Shown here: piece after piece, positions 1 through 8,434 of the stretch
Layout: each line of letters starts with the position of its first letter
How positions within the stretch are numbered: position 1 is the stretch's first letter
Assembly (NCBI GenBank): GCA_035691065.1
Contig: DASSJT010000063.1
Span: forward strand, 1 to 64,000
Reading direction: 5' to 3'
Source of the DNA: DASSJT01 sp035691065
GTDB lineage: Bacteria > Actinomycetota > Actinomycetes > Actinomycetales > Dermatophilaceae
DNA: 64,000 bases
The notes under the pieces: model-generated
Seen by the model: the letters and a program-made list of their open reading frames with translations, nothing else
The model's database searches: none
Told to the model about the DNA's origin: nothing
Made by a program: the position numbers and the translations under genes

Positions 1-957
1 CGGCAGGGTCACGTTGGTCAGGGCGTAGGTGGAGGTGTGCGGCACCGCCCCGGGCATGTTGGCCACGCAGTAGAACATGCTGTTGTGGACCTGGTAGGTC
101 GGGTCGGCGTGGGTGGTCGGGCGGGAGTCCTCGAAGCAGCCGCCCTGGTCGATCGCGATGTCCACCAGCACCGAGCCGGGCTTCATCCTCGAAACCATCT
201 CGTTGGTCACGAGGGTGGGCGCCTTGGCGCCCGGGACCAGGACCGCGCCGATCACCATGTCGGCGTCCGAGATCGCCCGCTCGATCTCGTACCGGTTCGA
301 GGCGACCGTCTGGCAGTGGCCCTGGTAGATGGCGTCGGCGTAGCGCAGTCGGCTGATGTTGAGGTCGAGGAGGAGCACCTCGGCCTGCATGCCCAGGGCG
401 ATCGCCGCGGCGTTCATGCCGGAGACACCGGCACCCAGGACGACGACCTTGGCGGCGTAGACGCCGGAGACCCCGCCCATCAGGATCCCCCGCCCGCCCT
501 GGGCCCGCATCAGGGTGTGCGCGCCCACCTGCGGGGCTAGCCGGCCGGCGACCTCGCTCATCGGCGCCAGCAGCGGCAGCGACCGGTCGGGCAGCTCCAC
601 CGTCTCGTAGGCGATCCCGGTGACCTTGCGGGCCGCCAGCTCCTGGGTCAGCGGCCGGTCGGCGGCCAGGTGCAGGTAGGTGAACAGGGTCTGGCCCTCC
701 CGCATCCGGTGGTACTCCGAGGCCACCGGCTCCTTCACCTTCAGGATCAGCTCGCCCTCGGCCCAGATGTCATCGGCGGACTCGAGAATCTTGGCGCCCG
801 CGGCGAGGTAGTCCTCGTCGGCAATGGACGACCCGACGCCGGCCTCGCGCTCGACGAACACCTCGTGCCCGTGCATCACCAGCTCATGCACACCCGACGG
901 CGTGATCGCCACTCGGTACTCGTGGTTCTTCACCTCGCGGGGAACGCCCACCTTCAT
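1..957 (-). CDS. ald: Alanine dehydrogenase (3' part beyond window)
   Basis: NAD-dependent alanine dehydrogenase, interconverting L-alanine and pyruvate plus ammonia in the cytoplasm. Translating the complement from the ATG at 957 gives MKVGVPREVKNHEYRVAIT, the canonical Ald start, with the conserved KVKEP and HLA segments. The nucleotide-binding VVVLGAGVSGMNAA follows, and the reading frame is still open at base 1, so about 319 residues of an enzyme of usually ~370 are present. It is divergent from an Lrp/AsnC regulator at 1094 with 136 bp between them, the arrangement of known ald/aldR pairs. Family assignment is secure; regulation by the neighbour is inference. Confidence 0.96.
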   Translation of the reverse strand, partial: MKVGVPREVKNHEYRVAITPSGVHELVMHGHEVFVEREAGVGSSIADEDYLAAGAKILESADDIWAEGELILKVKEPVASEYHRMREGQTLFTYLHLAADRPLTQELAARKVTGIAYETVELPDRSLPLLAPMSEVAGRLAPQVGAHTLMRAQGGRGILMGGVSGVYAAKVVVLGAGVSGMNAAAIALGMQAEVLLLDLNISRLRYADAIYQGHCQTVASNRYEIERAISDADMVIGAVLVPGAKAPTLVTNEMVSRMKPGSVLVDIAIDQGGCFEDSRPTTHADPTYQVHNSMFYCVANMPGAVPHTSTYALTNVTLP

Positions 958-1046
958 CTGCCTTGCCTCCTCATTGAGTCCACAGTTCACCGAATGGCGA
1001 CGAGAATGCAGGAAATGCAGATCTACATGCCAGTCACATCACGATT

Positions 1047-1076
1047 ATTCTTTCAGCGTGCAGCAGCGTGAAGAAT
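1047..1076. promoter_or_regulatory. Possible operator in ald/lrp divergent region
   Basis: Imperfect inverted repeat ATTCTTTCA (1047-1055) and TGAAGAAT (1069-1076), just ahead of the regulator's ribosome binding site. A further partial direct repeat containing TGCAG lies around 1013-1022. The position suits autoregulation and control of ald by the Lrp-type protein, but the match is imperfect. Confidence 0.3.
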
Positions 1077-1093
1077 CAACGGAGAGACCGCGC

Positions 1094-1624
1094 ATGTCCG
1101 AGCCCGCGCCGAACAATCTTCAGCGTCCCCTCGACGCGACCGACCGGGCGATCCTGGAGCAGCTCGAGCGGCACGGTCGGATGCCCAACAACGCGCTCGC
1201 CGACGCGGTCGGCGTCGCCCCGTCGACCTGCCTCGGCAGGGTGCGAAGCCTTGTCGAGAGCGAGGTGATCCTGGGCTTCCACGCCGACATCGCCCCATGG
1301 GCCATGGGACGCGACATCCAGGCCGTGATCGCCGTGCGACTCCAGCACCATGCACGGAGCGCCATCGGCTCCTTCGCCGACGGCCTCATCGGCCTGCCGG
1401 AGGTGCGCAACGTGTTCTTCGTAGCGGGCAGCTACGACTTCCTGGTGCACGTCGCGTGTCCGGACACCGACCGGCTGCGTGAGTTCGTCGTGGAGACCCT
1501 GAGCGGCAACCCGGACGTCGCCGGCACCGAGACCAACCTCGTCTTCGAGCACCGCCGCGCCGACGCGCCCCCGAAGCGGCCCAGGGTCCGGCCACGGCCA
1601 TCGGCGCAGGCCAGCCAACGCTGA
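1094..1624 (+). CDS. Lrp/AsnC family regulator, probable ald regulator
   Basis: 176-residue feast/famine regulator. An N-terminal helix-turn-helix (about residues 12-60, LDATDRAILEQLERHGRMPN onward) is followed by a RAM/ligand-binding domain with the VRNVFFVAGSYDFLVHV-type core. The ATG at 1094 is chosen because the family starts just before the HTH and a GGAGAGA ribosome binding site precedes it; the longer upstream open frame has no homologous content. By analogy with AldR it probably senses an amino acid such as alanine and controls the divergent ald. The C-terminal tail is arginine/proline rich and probably disordered. Confidence 0.9.
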   Translation: MSEPAPNNLQRPLDATDRAILEQLERHGRMPNNALADAVGVAPSTCLGRVRSLVESEVILGFHADIAPWAMGRDIQAVIAVRLQHHARSAIGSFADGLIGLPEVRNVFFVAGSYDFLVHVACPDTDRLREFVVETLSGNPDVAGTETNLVFEHRRADAPPKRPRVRPRPSAQASQR

Positions 1625-1651
1625 CCTGCGCCGAGTCCTGCCGCGGCCCTC

Positions 1652-1849
1652 CTAGGCCGACGGCTTGGGGGCCTCGCACTTCACCTTCGGGTTGAGCCCG
1701 GTGTAGTTCAGCGGGCCGGCAACCACGGTGACCACAGTGGTGCTCAGGTGGGAGCAGCTTGAGCTGTTGGAGCTGAAGTAGCCTCGCTGACCGGCTGCCA
1801 GAGCGCCGATGATGAGCCAGATAACCACGACGATCGACCCGATGCGCAT
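1652..1849 (-). CDS. Small membrane-anchored protein
   Basis: 65 residues. A hydrophobic segment at about residues 4-20 (IGSIVVVIWLIIGALAAG) is followed by a short polar exterior domain with two cysteines (one in SSCSHL, one near the C terminus in KVKCEA) that could form a disulphide. Starts with ATG. This type of small single-span protein is widespread in actinomycetes, but I know of no assigned function. It is convergent with the Lrp gene (27 bp between stops). Confidence 0.7.
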   Translation of the reverse strand: MRIGSIVVVIWLIIGALAAGQRGYFSSNSSSCSHLSTTVVTVVAGPLNYTGLNPKVKCEAPKPSA

Positions 1850-1956
1850 GTTCGCCTTTCTGGTTCGAAACGTGCCAAGTAGGTTGAAACGTACCCGGGT
1901 TGGACCCCGCCATGCAGAAGCGCGACGGGGGGACCGTTGCGACGTAGTCTCGGAGA

Positions 1957-2559
1957 GTGACCACGAGCCACATGCGGCCGGGACCCGCGCCCAGGGCGCT
2001 GCTCATTGTCGACGTGCAGAACGACTTCTGCGAGGGCGGCTCGTTGCCGGTCATCGGTGGCGCGGCTGCCGCGGAGCAGATCAGCGCCCACGTCCTGGCC
2101 AATGCGGACGACTACGCCGCGATCGTCGCGACCGCCGACTGGCACGAGGACCCCGGCTCCCACTGGTCAGCAACCCCGGACTTCGTGGACAGCTGGCCGG
2201 TGCACTGCCGGGTCGGCACGGACGGTGCGCTCTTCCACCCTGCCGTACTACCAGCCCTCGACCGGGTCGAGGCGATCTTCCGCAAGGGCCGGTTCAGCGC
2301 GGCCTACAGCGGTTTCGAAGGTTTCACGGTGGAGGGCGAGCGGCGCCTCGGCCTCGCCGAGTGGCTGCGGCACCGCGCCGTCGAGGAGGTCGACATCGTC
2401 GGCATCGCGACTGACTACTGCGTTCGCGCGACTGGCCTCGACGCGGTCGAGGAGGGCTTCGGCGCCAGGGTTCTGTCCGATCTCACGGCCGGCGTCGCCA
2501 GGGACAGCACCCGGGAGGCGCTCGCCGAGCTCGCCCGCGCCCGCGTCGAGGTGGTCTGA
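1957..2559 (+). CDS. pncA: Nicotinamidase (isochorismatase-like hydrolase)
   Basis: Hydrolyses nicotinamide to nicotinate for NAD salvage in the cytosol. The 200-residue protein has the catalytic triad of the family: Asp19 in LLIVDVQNDF, Lys in FRKGRFS, and the nucleophilic Cys in ATDYCVRAT. The GTG at 1957 is used; an ATG lies five codons further in. It stands alone and is closed by a strong hairpin 35 bp downstream. Confidence 0.93.
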   Translation: MTTSHMRPGPAPRALLIVDVQNDFCEGGSLPVIGGAAAAEQISAHVLANADDYAAIVATADWHEDPGSHWSATPDFVDSWPVHCRVGTDGALFHPAVLPALDRVEAIFRKGRFSAAYSGFEGFTVEGERRLGLAEWLRHRAVEEVDIVGIATDYCVRATGLDAVEEGFGARVLSDLTAGVARDSTREALAELARARVEVV

Positions 2560-2593
2560 GCCCAGAGCGCTGCTTGCCGGCCACAACAGAACG

Positions 2594-2633
2594 AGGTATG
2601 CCGTGCCCCGCGATGGCGGGACACGGCATACCT
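2594..2633. terminator. Bidirectional terminator built from inverted GTATGCCG words
   Basis: 18-bp stem (one mismatch, 17 pairs) with loop GATG, 2594-2611 pairing with 2616-2633. Each arm carries one copy of the window's over-represented word: GTATGCCG at 2596 and CGGCATAC at 2624. It lies between the converging pncA and the 2671-2973 gene, so it can end transcription from both sides. Confidence 0.85.
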
Positions 2634-2670
2634 CTTGTGTGGGCTGGGCCCGCAGGCTCCCAGGACCGGC

Positions 2671-2973
2671 TCAGCCGCTGCGGCGCACTTGGAGCGTCTG
2701 CGTCACCTCAGCCGTGGTGCAGTCGAGCAGGCCGCAGGCCATGGCGATGGTGACCGACACCGCCTTGCCTCCGGCGAACAGACCCGTGTCGCTGACCACG
2801 TACCCAGCCCACTGGTGCGTCGACCCGTCGCACTCCAAGGGGTAGACCGACAGGTAGCCGGTGATCTTGACTCGGCCGATCCGCTGGGTCACGGTCCCGA
2901 AGATCTCGCTGGACCATCCATCGGCATCGGTTGCGAGGCGACGTGGAAAACCGCGCGCCGATCGGGAGCTCAC
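2671..2973 (-). CDS. Uncharacterised protein, N-terminally truncated
   Basis: 100 codons from a GTG at 2973. The body (VKITGYLSVYPLECDGSTHQ, then GLFAGGKA and a Cys pair in ACGLLDC) resembles the C-terminal part of actinomycete exported proteins of unknown function. There is no signal peptide, and an in-frame TGA lies three codons upstream of the GTG, so the normal N-terminus is missing. It may be a remnant rather than a working gene. Confidence 0.45.
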   Translation of the reverse strand: MSSRSARGFPRRLATDADGWSSEIFGTVTQRIGRVKITGYLSVYPLECDGSTHQWAGYVVSDTGLFAGGKAVSVTIAMACGLLDCTTAEVTQTLQVRRSG

Positions 2974-3012
2974 GGCTTCTCACAGGCCGGGAGCGCGCTG
3001 TGTGCGACAGGT

Positions 3013-3050
3013 GTTACGGCCGCTTTACGGCAGTCGGCCACAGGCGAAAC
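3013..3050 (+). promoter_or_regulatory. GlnR-like box upstream of narK
   Basis: GTTAC (3013), TTTAC (3024) and GAAAC (3046) lie on an exact 11-bp grid; the fourth position (3035) does not match. The actinomycete GlnR consensus is gTnAC-n6-GaAAC repeated at 11 bp. The site is about 75 bp ahead of the transporter start, the expected place for nitrogen control of nitrate assimilation. Weaker than the box before nirB. Confidence 0.5.
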
Positions 3051-3122
3051 ACGGCCTTGTGACGCTCTGAGAGCACGAGCCCGGCTCCTGGACGCCGGGC
3101 CCCCACTGCCGAGGAGCTCGCC

Positions 3123-4532
3123 ATGACCGCACCCACCGCCGACGCGGCCGACCGACCCACTGGGGCCGTCGCGACCGCCGCGGCGACGTCCGCGCCCACT
3201 GACAGCACGGCATACGCCCCCGCCACGCCCACCCACCGCTCGGGTCGGTGGATCGACCACTGGGACCCCGAGGACGCCACGTTCTGGCGCGGCGGCGGCC
3301 GCGCCATCGCCCGCCGCAACCTGGGCCTGTCCATCTTCGCCGAGTTTCTCGGCTTCTGCGTCTGGGCGCTCTGGAGCGTGGTCGTGCCGCTGCTGCCGGC
3401 CGCCGGGTTCCAGCTCAGCCTCGACCAGCAGTTCTGGCTCATCGCCCTCCCGAGCCTGGTGGGCGCCACGCTGCGCCTGCCCTACACCTTCGCCGTGCCC
3501 CGCTTCGGCGGACGCAACTGGACCATCGTCTCCGCGCTGTTGCTCGTCGCCCCTGCATCGGCTCTCGCCTGGGTCGTGACTCGTCCCGACACACCGTTCG
3601 GGGTCCTGCTGGCATGTGCCGCGCTCGCCGGGCTGGGCGGAGGCAACTTCGCCTCCTCCATGACGAACATCTCCTTCTTCTTCCCCGAAGCCGAGAAGGG
3701 GAAGGCGCTGGGGCTCAACGCCGCCGGCGGCAACCTGGGCACCGGCGTGGTCCAGATGGTGGTGCCGGCGATCATCGCCGTCGGCGCGGGCACCCACCTC
3801 GACCGGGCCGGCCTGGCCTTCGTGCCACTCGCCGTGATCGCAGCAGCGCTCGCCTGGCGTGGCATGGACAACCTCTCCGGCGCCAAGTCCGACTACAAGG
3901 CGTTCGCTGACGCGGTCCGCGACCGGCACACGTGGGTCATCTCCTTCCTCTACATCGGCACGTTCGGGTCGTTCATCGGGTATGCCGGAGCGTTCCCCAC
4001 GCTGCTGAAGACCCAGTTCCCCGGCCACCCCCTGCAGCTGGCCTTCCTCGGCGCCCTGATCGGGGCCCTCACTCGGCCGTTCGGCGGGATCGTGGCCGAC
4101 CGGCTCGGCGGAGCACGGGTGACCCTGGCGTCGTTCGCCGTACTCACCGGGGGCGCCCTGGGAGCCATCGGCGGGCTGAAGGACCACAGCTTCCCGCTGT
4201 TCTTCTGGTCCTTCCTCGTCCTCTTCGTCGGCGCCGGCATCGGCAACGGTGCCACCTACCGGATGATCCCCGCGGTCTTCCGTGCCGGTGTGACCACGCC
4301 CGAGCAGCTCGCCGTGCGGCGCAAGGCGGCGGCCGGATGCATCGGCATCGCCGGCGCCGTGGGCGCCTACGGCGGGTTCCTGATCCCCCGCGGGTTCGCC
4401 ATGGCCAAGGAGCAGTACGGCTCGCTGGTGCCAGCCCTGGAGGTCTTCATCGCGGCCTACGTGCTGATGGCGGGCACGACGTATGCCGTGTACCAGCGGC
4501 GTGGGGCCGCGCTCGCGTCCGAGGTTGTCTGA
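3123..4532 (+). CDS. narK: Nitrate/nitrite transporter, MFS NarK/NasA family
   Basis: Imports nitrate across the cytoplasmic membrane for assimilation. 469 residues with about 12 membrane segments. The NNP-family nitrate signatures are clear: GLGGGNFASSMTNISFFFP at about 178-196, with KGKALGLNAAGGNLG following. The GAGGAG at 3112 sets the ATG at 3123. A soluble Ala/Thr-rich N-terminal tail of about 50 residues precedes the WIDHWDPED start typical of the actinomycete proteins. The stop codon touches the GTG of the nitrate reductase gene, so it is the first gene of the operon. Confidence 0.95.
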   Translation: MTAPTADAADRPTGAVATAAATSAPTDSTAYAPATPTHRSGRWIDHWDPEDATFWRGGGRAIARRNLGLSIFAEFLGFCVWALWSVVVPLLPAAGFQLSLDQQFWLIALPSLVGATLRLPYTFAVPRFGGRNWTIVSALLLVAPASALAWVVTRPDTPFGVLLACAALAGLGGGNFASSMTNISFFFPEAEKGKALGLNAAGGNLGTGVVQMVVPAIIAVGAGTHLDRAGLAFVPLAVIAAALAWRGMDNLSGAKSDYKAFADAVRDRHTWVISFLYIGTFGSFIGYAGAFPTLLKTQFPGHPLQLAFLGALIGALTRPFGGIVADRLGGARVTLASFAVLTGGALGAIGGLKDHSFPLFFWSFLVLFVGAGIGNGATYRMIPAVFRAGVTTPEQLAVRRKAAAGCIGIAGAVGAYGGFLIPRGFAMAKEQYGSLVPALEVFIAAYVLMAGTTYAVYQRRGAALASEVV

Positions 4533-6776
4533 GTGGTCGTCGACACGCACTGCCCGTACTGCGCCCTGCAGTGCGCCCAGTCGCTCACCCCCGACTCTTC
4601 GGGGGTGGGCGTGGCGGTCGCGCCTCGCGACTTTCCCACCAACCGGGGTGGCCTGTGCCAGAAGGGCTGGACGTCCGGCGCCCTGCTCCGGACCGCAGAC
4701 CGGCTGACCGAGCCACTCGTCCGCGACGCCGCTGGTGTGCTGCGACCGGCCAGCTGGGATGCAGCTCTCGACCTGGTCGCCGACCGCCTGGCCGCCCTCC
4801 GCGCGGAACATGGCCCGGATACGGTCGCGGTGTTCGGCGGCGGCGGTCTGACCAACGAGAAGGCTTACCAACTAGGCAAATTCGCTCGGGTTGCCTTGCG
4901 CACGAAGAACATCGACTACAACGGCCGGTTCTGCATGTCGAGCGCTGCTGCCGCTGCCAACCGCTCCCTCGGCCTCGACCGGGGACTGCCGTTCCCCCTG
5001 GCCGACCTCGGAGGTGCCCAGGCAGTCCTGCTGCTGGGCAGCAACCTCGCCGAGACGATGCCACCCGCCGTGGCCCATCTCGCCGCGGTTCGCCAGCGTG
5101 GCGGCCTCGTGGTGGTGGACCCGCGGCGCAGCCCCACGGCCGAGCTCGCCGACGAGGGCGGCGGAACCCATCTCCAGCCCGTGCCCGGTACCGACCTGGT
5201 CGTGCTGCTGGGAATGCTGCATGTGGTGCTGTTCGAGGGCCTTCAGGACGGTCCCTACCTCCTGGACCGGACGACCGGCCTCGACGAGCTGCGGCGCTCG
5301 GTCGCATCGTGGTGGCCCGAGCGGGCCGAGCAGATCTGCGGGGTGCCCGCGAGCCGGCTTCGCCGGACGGCCCGAACCCTCGCCGACGCCAGCCCCAGCC
5401 GTGGTGGTTCGGGGGCCTATGTCCTCACCGGCCGCGGTGTCGAACAGTTATCGCAGGGCACGGCCACGGTCACCGCGGCCATCAACCTCGCGCTCGCCCT
5501 GGGCCTCGTGGGCCGGGTCGGGAGCGGCTATGGCGCGATCACCGGCCAGGGCAACGGCCAGGGCGGCCGGGAACACGGCCAGAAGGCCGACCAGCTGCCC
5601 GGCTACCGGCTGATCGACGACCCGGTGGCACGTGAGCACGTCGCCGGGGTCTGGGGGGTCGAGCCCGAGGCGATCCCCGGGCGGGGGGTCCCCGCAGTGG
5701 AGCTGCTCAGCTCGCTCGGGACCGAAGCCGGCCCTCGCGCCCTGCTGGTCCATGGCTCCAACCCCGTCGTCAGCGCCCCGAACTGCGAGGTCGTGGTCGA
5801 GCGGCTTCGCTCCCTCGACCTCCTGGTCGTGTGCGACTTCGTGCCGTCGGAGACCGCCCAGCTCGCCGACGTGGTACTCCCTGTCACCCAATGGGCCGAG
5901 GAGGAGGGCACCATGACCTCTCTGGAGGGCCGGGTGCTGCGCCGCCGGAATGCCCTCGACCCACCTGCCGGGGTGCGGTCGGAGCTCTGGATCTGGCACG
6001 AACTCGCCCGGCGGCTGGGCGCTCCCGGCGCGTGGAGCACCGAGCCCGCCGAGGTGTTCGACGAGCTGGCGCGCGCCAGCAAGGGCGGCAAGGCCGACTA
6101 CTCGGGCCTCAGCCATGCCCGGCTGGAGTCCGGTGAGGCGCTGTACTGGCCCTGCCCGGACACCCCCGGCGGGGGTGCTGGCTCCGGCCCGGACTCCGCC
6201 GCCGGCACTGACTCCGCGTCGGGCAGGGAGGCTGCCGCCGGCATACCGCATCCGGGTACGCCGCGGCTGTTCCTCGATCGGTTCCCCACGCCGGACGGAC
6301 GGGCCCGGCTGCTCACGGTGGCGCATGCCGGCCCGCAGGACGACGTCCGCCCAGACGCCCCGGTCTACCTCGTGACCGGACGCGTGCTGCAGCACTACCA
6401 GTCCGGGGCGCAGACCCGCCGGGTGCCCGAGCTGGCGCGGGCCGTCCCCGAGCCGTACGTCGAGGTCCACCCGCTGCTGGCCGACCGCTTCGGCATCGAG
6501 CACGGAGCACGCGTGCTCTTGACCGGCCGTCGCGGCCAGGTGACCGCCGTCGCGCACATCACCGACGGGATCCGCCCCGACACCGTGTTCATGCCGTTCC
6601 ACTGGGGGGGCATCGGCGGGGTCAACCGCGTCACCAGTGACGCCACGGACCCGATCTCCGGCATGCCGGAGTTCAAGGTCTGCGCCGTCGCGATACGGCC
6701 GCTCACCGACCGCGCGAGCCGCCCCTCAGAGCTCACCGTCCCAACACTCGCCACCACTGCACGGGAGGCGCCATGA
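4533..6776 (+). CDS. nasA: Assimilatory nitrate reductase, molybdopterin catalytic subunit
   Basis: Reduces nitrate to nitrite in the cytoplasm. 747 residues: an N-terminal [4Fe-4S] motif (CPYCALQC, then GGLCQKG), a bis-MGD oxidoreductase body (ANRSLGLDRG, GSNLAETMP, GQGNGQGGREHG) and a C-terminal molydopterin-dinucleotide-binding domain (LVTGRVLQHYQSGAQTRR). The GTG at 4533 directly abuts the narK stop. A Gly/Ser/Ala-rich stretch at about 543-575, before that last domain, looks like an inserted linker. Electrons probably come from the next gene's product. Gene naming varies (nasA, nasC, narB). Confidence 0.94.
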   Translation: MVVDTHCPYCALQCAQSLTPDSSGVGVAVAPRDFPTNRGGLCQKGWTSGALLRTADRLTEPLVRDAAGVLRPASWDAALDLVADRLAALRAEHGPDTVAVFGGGGLTNEKAYQLGKFARVALRTKNIDYNGRFCMSSAAAAANRSLGLDRGLPFPLADLGGAQAVLLLGSNLAETMPPAVAHLAAVRQRGGLVVVDPRRSPTAELADEGGGTHLQPVPGTDLVVLLGMLHVVLFEGLQDGPYLLDRTTGLDELRRSVASWWPERAEQICGVPASRLRRTARTLADASPSRGGSGAYVLTGRGVEQLSQGTATVTAAINLALALGLVGRVGSGYGAITGQGNGQGGREHGQKADQLPGYRLIDDPVAREHVAGVWGVEPEAIPGRGVPAVELLSSLGTEAGPRALLVHGSNPVVSAPNCEVVVERLRSLDLLVVCDFVPSETAQLADVVLPVTQWAEEEGTMTSLEGRVLRRRNALDPPAGVRSELWIWHELARRLGAPGAWSTEPAEVFDELARASKGGKADYSGLSHARLESGEALYWPCPDTPGGGAGSGPDSAAGTDSASGREAAAGIPHPGTPRLFLDRFPTPDGRARLLTVAHAGPQDDVRPDAPVYLVTGRVLQHYQSGAQTRRVPELARAVPEPYVEVHPLLADRFGIEHGARVLLTGRRGQVTAVAHITDGIRPDTVFMPFHWGGIGGVNRVTSDATDPISGMPEFKVCAVAIRPLTDRASRPSELTVPTLATTAREAP

Positions 6777-8425
6777 CCAGGCTCGTCGTCGTCGGCAACG
6801 GAATGGTGGGGTCTCGCTTCGTCGAGGACCTCCTCGCCGCAGACCTCGCGGGGCGCTTCCGCGTGACCGTCCTCGGGGACGAGCCGTGCGAGCCCTACAA
6901 CCGCGTCCTGCTCAGCGAGGTCGTGGCCGGCAGGTACGACCTCGCATCGCTCACCCTCCCCACGTCGGCAGACCCGCGGCTCGAGGTCAGGCGCGGGACT
7001 GCTGCTGTCTCCATCGACCGAGAGGACCGCGCGGTCATCGACGCCGGGGGCTGCCGCCACCGCTACGACCAGCTCGTCCTCGCGACCGGGGCGGCCGCGC
7101 GGATCCCCGCCATCCCTGGACTTCGGGCCGACGATGGCGGCACCGCTCGCGGCGTGCACGCCCTCCGGAGCATCGACGACGCGCGGGAGATCATCGCGGC
7201 GACGCTCAACGCGCGCCGCGCGGTGGTCCTCGGCGCGGGTGTGCTCGGGCTCGAGGCAGCAGCGGGCCTGGCCCGCAGGGGAGTTCCCGTGACGGTCGTG
7301 CACCCGATGAGCGCGCTCATGGAGCGCCAGCTGGACGAGGCGGCCAGCCGGGTGGTCGAGCAGGCCATGCAGCAGGCAGGGATCGACCACCGGGTGGGCG
7401 TCGGCGCCGAGGAGGTCCTCGTCGAGGCCGGCCGGCTGCGAGGGCTGCGCCTGGGCAACGGCGAGGTGGTCGAGACCGACCTCCTCGTCGTCTCCACCGG
7501 GACGGTGGCCAACGCCGCGATCGCGGCCGAGGCGGGCCTGCGGACCCAGCGCGGCATCCTCGTCACGCCCGCGATGGCCACCCTCGACGACCGGCGGATC
7601 TTCGCCATCGGGGACTGCGCCCAGCCGCCCGAGGGGTCCAGCGGCCTTGTCGCGCAGGGCTGGGAGCAGGCCAAGACGCTGGTGGGACACCTGACCAGCG
7701 CCACCACCGGGATCGAGATGCGCCAGCCGGCACGTTCAACGGCTCGCGCGGCGAGCCCCCACGGCCGTAGCACGGCGGCCCCAGCGACCAGCCCGATGGC
7801 ATCGCCCACCACCCCGGCCGCGTCCCCTACTCAGGACGCTGGCCGCAAAAACGACGTGGTCCGGCTCAAGGCGGACGGCCTCGACGTGGTGACCATGGGG
7901 ATCTGCGGCTCGGAGCGCGACCCGGAGCCCGCACACCGCGTGGTCCAGCTTAGCGACCCAGCTGCTGGGCGCCACGTGGAGGTCGTGGTGTCGGGGGGTC
8001 AGCTGGTTGGCGCCACCTGCGTGGGTGCGGGAGCGCTCGCGGCCGACCTCGTGGCGGCGTACACGCGACGCACCCCGACCCCGGCCGACCCGGCATACCT
8101 CCTGCTCCGCCCGACCGCGGGCAGCGCGGCGCCCGTGGTCTCGCCGGCCGACCTGCCCGACGCGGCCACCGTGTGCCGCTGCAACGGGGTGTCCAAGGGC
8201 GAGATCCTCGACTGCGCCTCGCAGGGAGGCAGCTCGCTCGGCGAGGTCGCCCGGCGGACCCGCGCGACCACCGGCTGCGGCAGCTGCCGGGAAGACGTGT
8301 GCGCGCTGCTCACCCTGGCACAGGCGCCGGAGACCGAGGTCTCACCGCAGGCCACCGGACGTAGTGAGGACCGTTTTACCAACGGGAAACACCTGCTCCA
8401 CAGCGCGGAAACCCGGGCTTCGTAG
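6773..8425 (+). CDS. FAD-dependent oxidoreductase with [2Fe-2S] domain, nitrate reductase electron donor
   Basis: 550 residues. The N-terminal pyridine nucleotide-disulphide oxidoreductase fold has VVVGNGMVGSRFVEDL and a second Rossmann motif VVLGAGVLGLEAA. The C-terminal BFD-like [2Fe-2S] domain has cysteines in CRCNGVSKGEI and TGCGSCREDVC. This matches the N-terminal half of NirB and the NasB/NasC type donors, so it probably passes NAD(P)H electrons to the preceding reductase, whose stop it overlaps by 4 bp (ATGA). A proline/serine/alanine linker (about 323-362) separates the two halves. GlnR-like half-sites for nirB overlap its last codons. Confidence 0.88.
   Translation: MTRLVVVGNGMVGSRFVEDLLAADLAGRFRVTVLGDEPCEPYNRVLLSEVVAGRYDLASLTLPTSADPRLEVRRGTAAVSIDREDRAVIDAGGCRHRYDQLVLATGAAARIPAIPGLRADDGGTARGVHALRSIDDAREIIAATLNARRAVVLGAGVLGLEAAAGLARRGVPVTVVHPMSALMERQLDEAASRVVEQAMQQAGIDHRVGVGAEEVLVEAGRLRGLRLGNGEVVETDLLVVSTGTVANAAIAAEAGLRTQRGILVTPAMATLDDRRIFAIGDCAQPPEGSSGLVAQGWEQAKTLVGHLTSATTGIEMRQPARSTARAASPHGRSTAAPATSPMASPTTPAASPTQDAGRKNDVVRLKADGLDVVTMGICGSERDPEPAHRVVQLSDPAAGRHVEVVVSGGQLVGATCVGAGALAADLVAAYTRRTPTPADPAYLLLRPTAGSAAPVVSPADLPDAATVCRCNGVSKGEILDCASQGGSSLGEVARRTRATTGCGSCREDVCALLTLAQAPETEVSPQATGRSEDRFTNGKHLLHSAETRAS
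8375..8412 (+). promoter_or_regulatory. GlnR-like box upstream of nirB
   Basis: TTTAC (8375), GAAAC (8386), TCCAC (8397) and GAAAC (8408) are spaced exactly 11 bp apart, giving the full a1-b1-a2-b2 layout of a GlnR site. It ends 22 bp before the nirB ATG and overlaps the end of the previous gene, which implies a second, internal nitrogen-controlled promoter in the operon. Confidence 0.68.
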
Positions 8426-8434
8426 GTTCGTGAC

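Noticed and set aside
2970..4871. 633-codon minus-strand open frame
   Set aside because: Covers narK and the start of the nitrate reductase in antisense; the sense products are clear.
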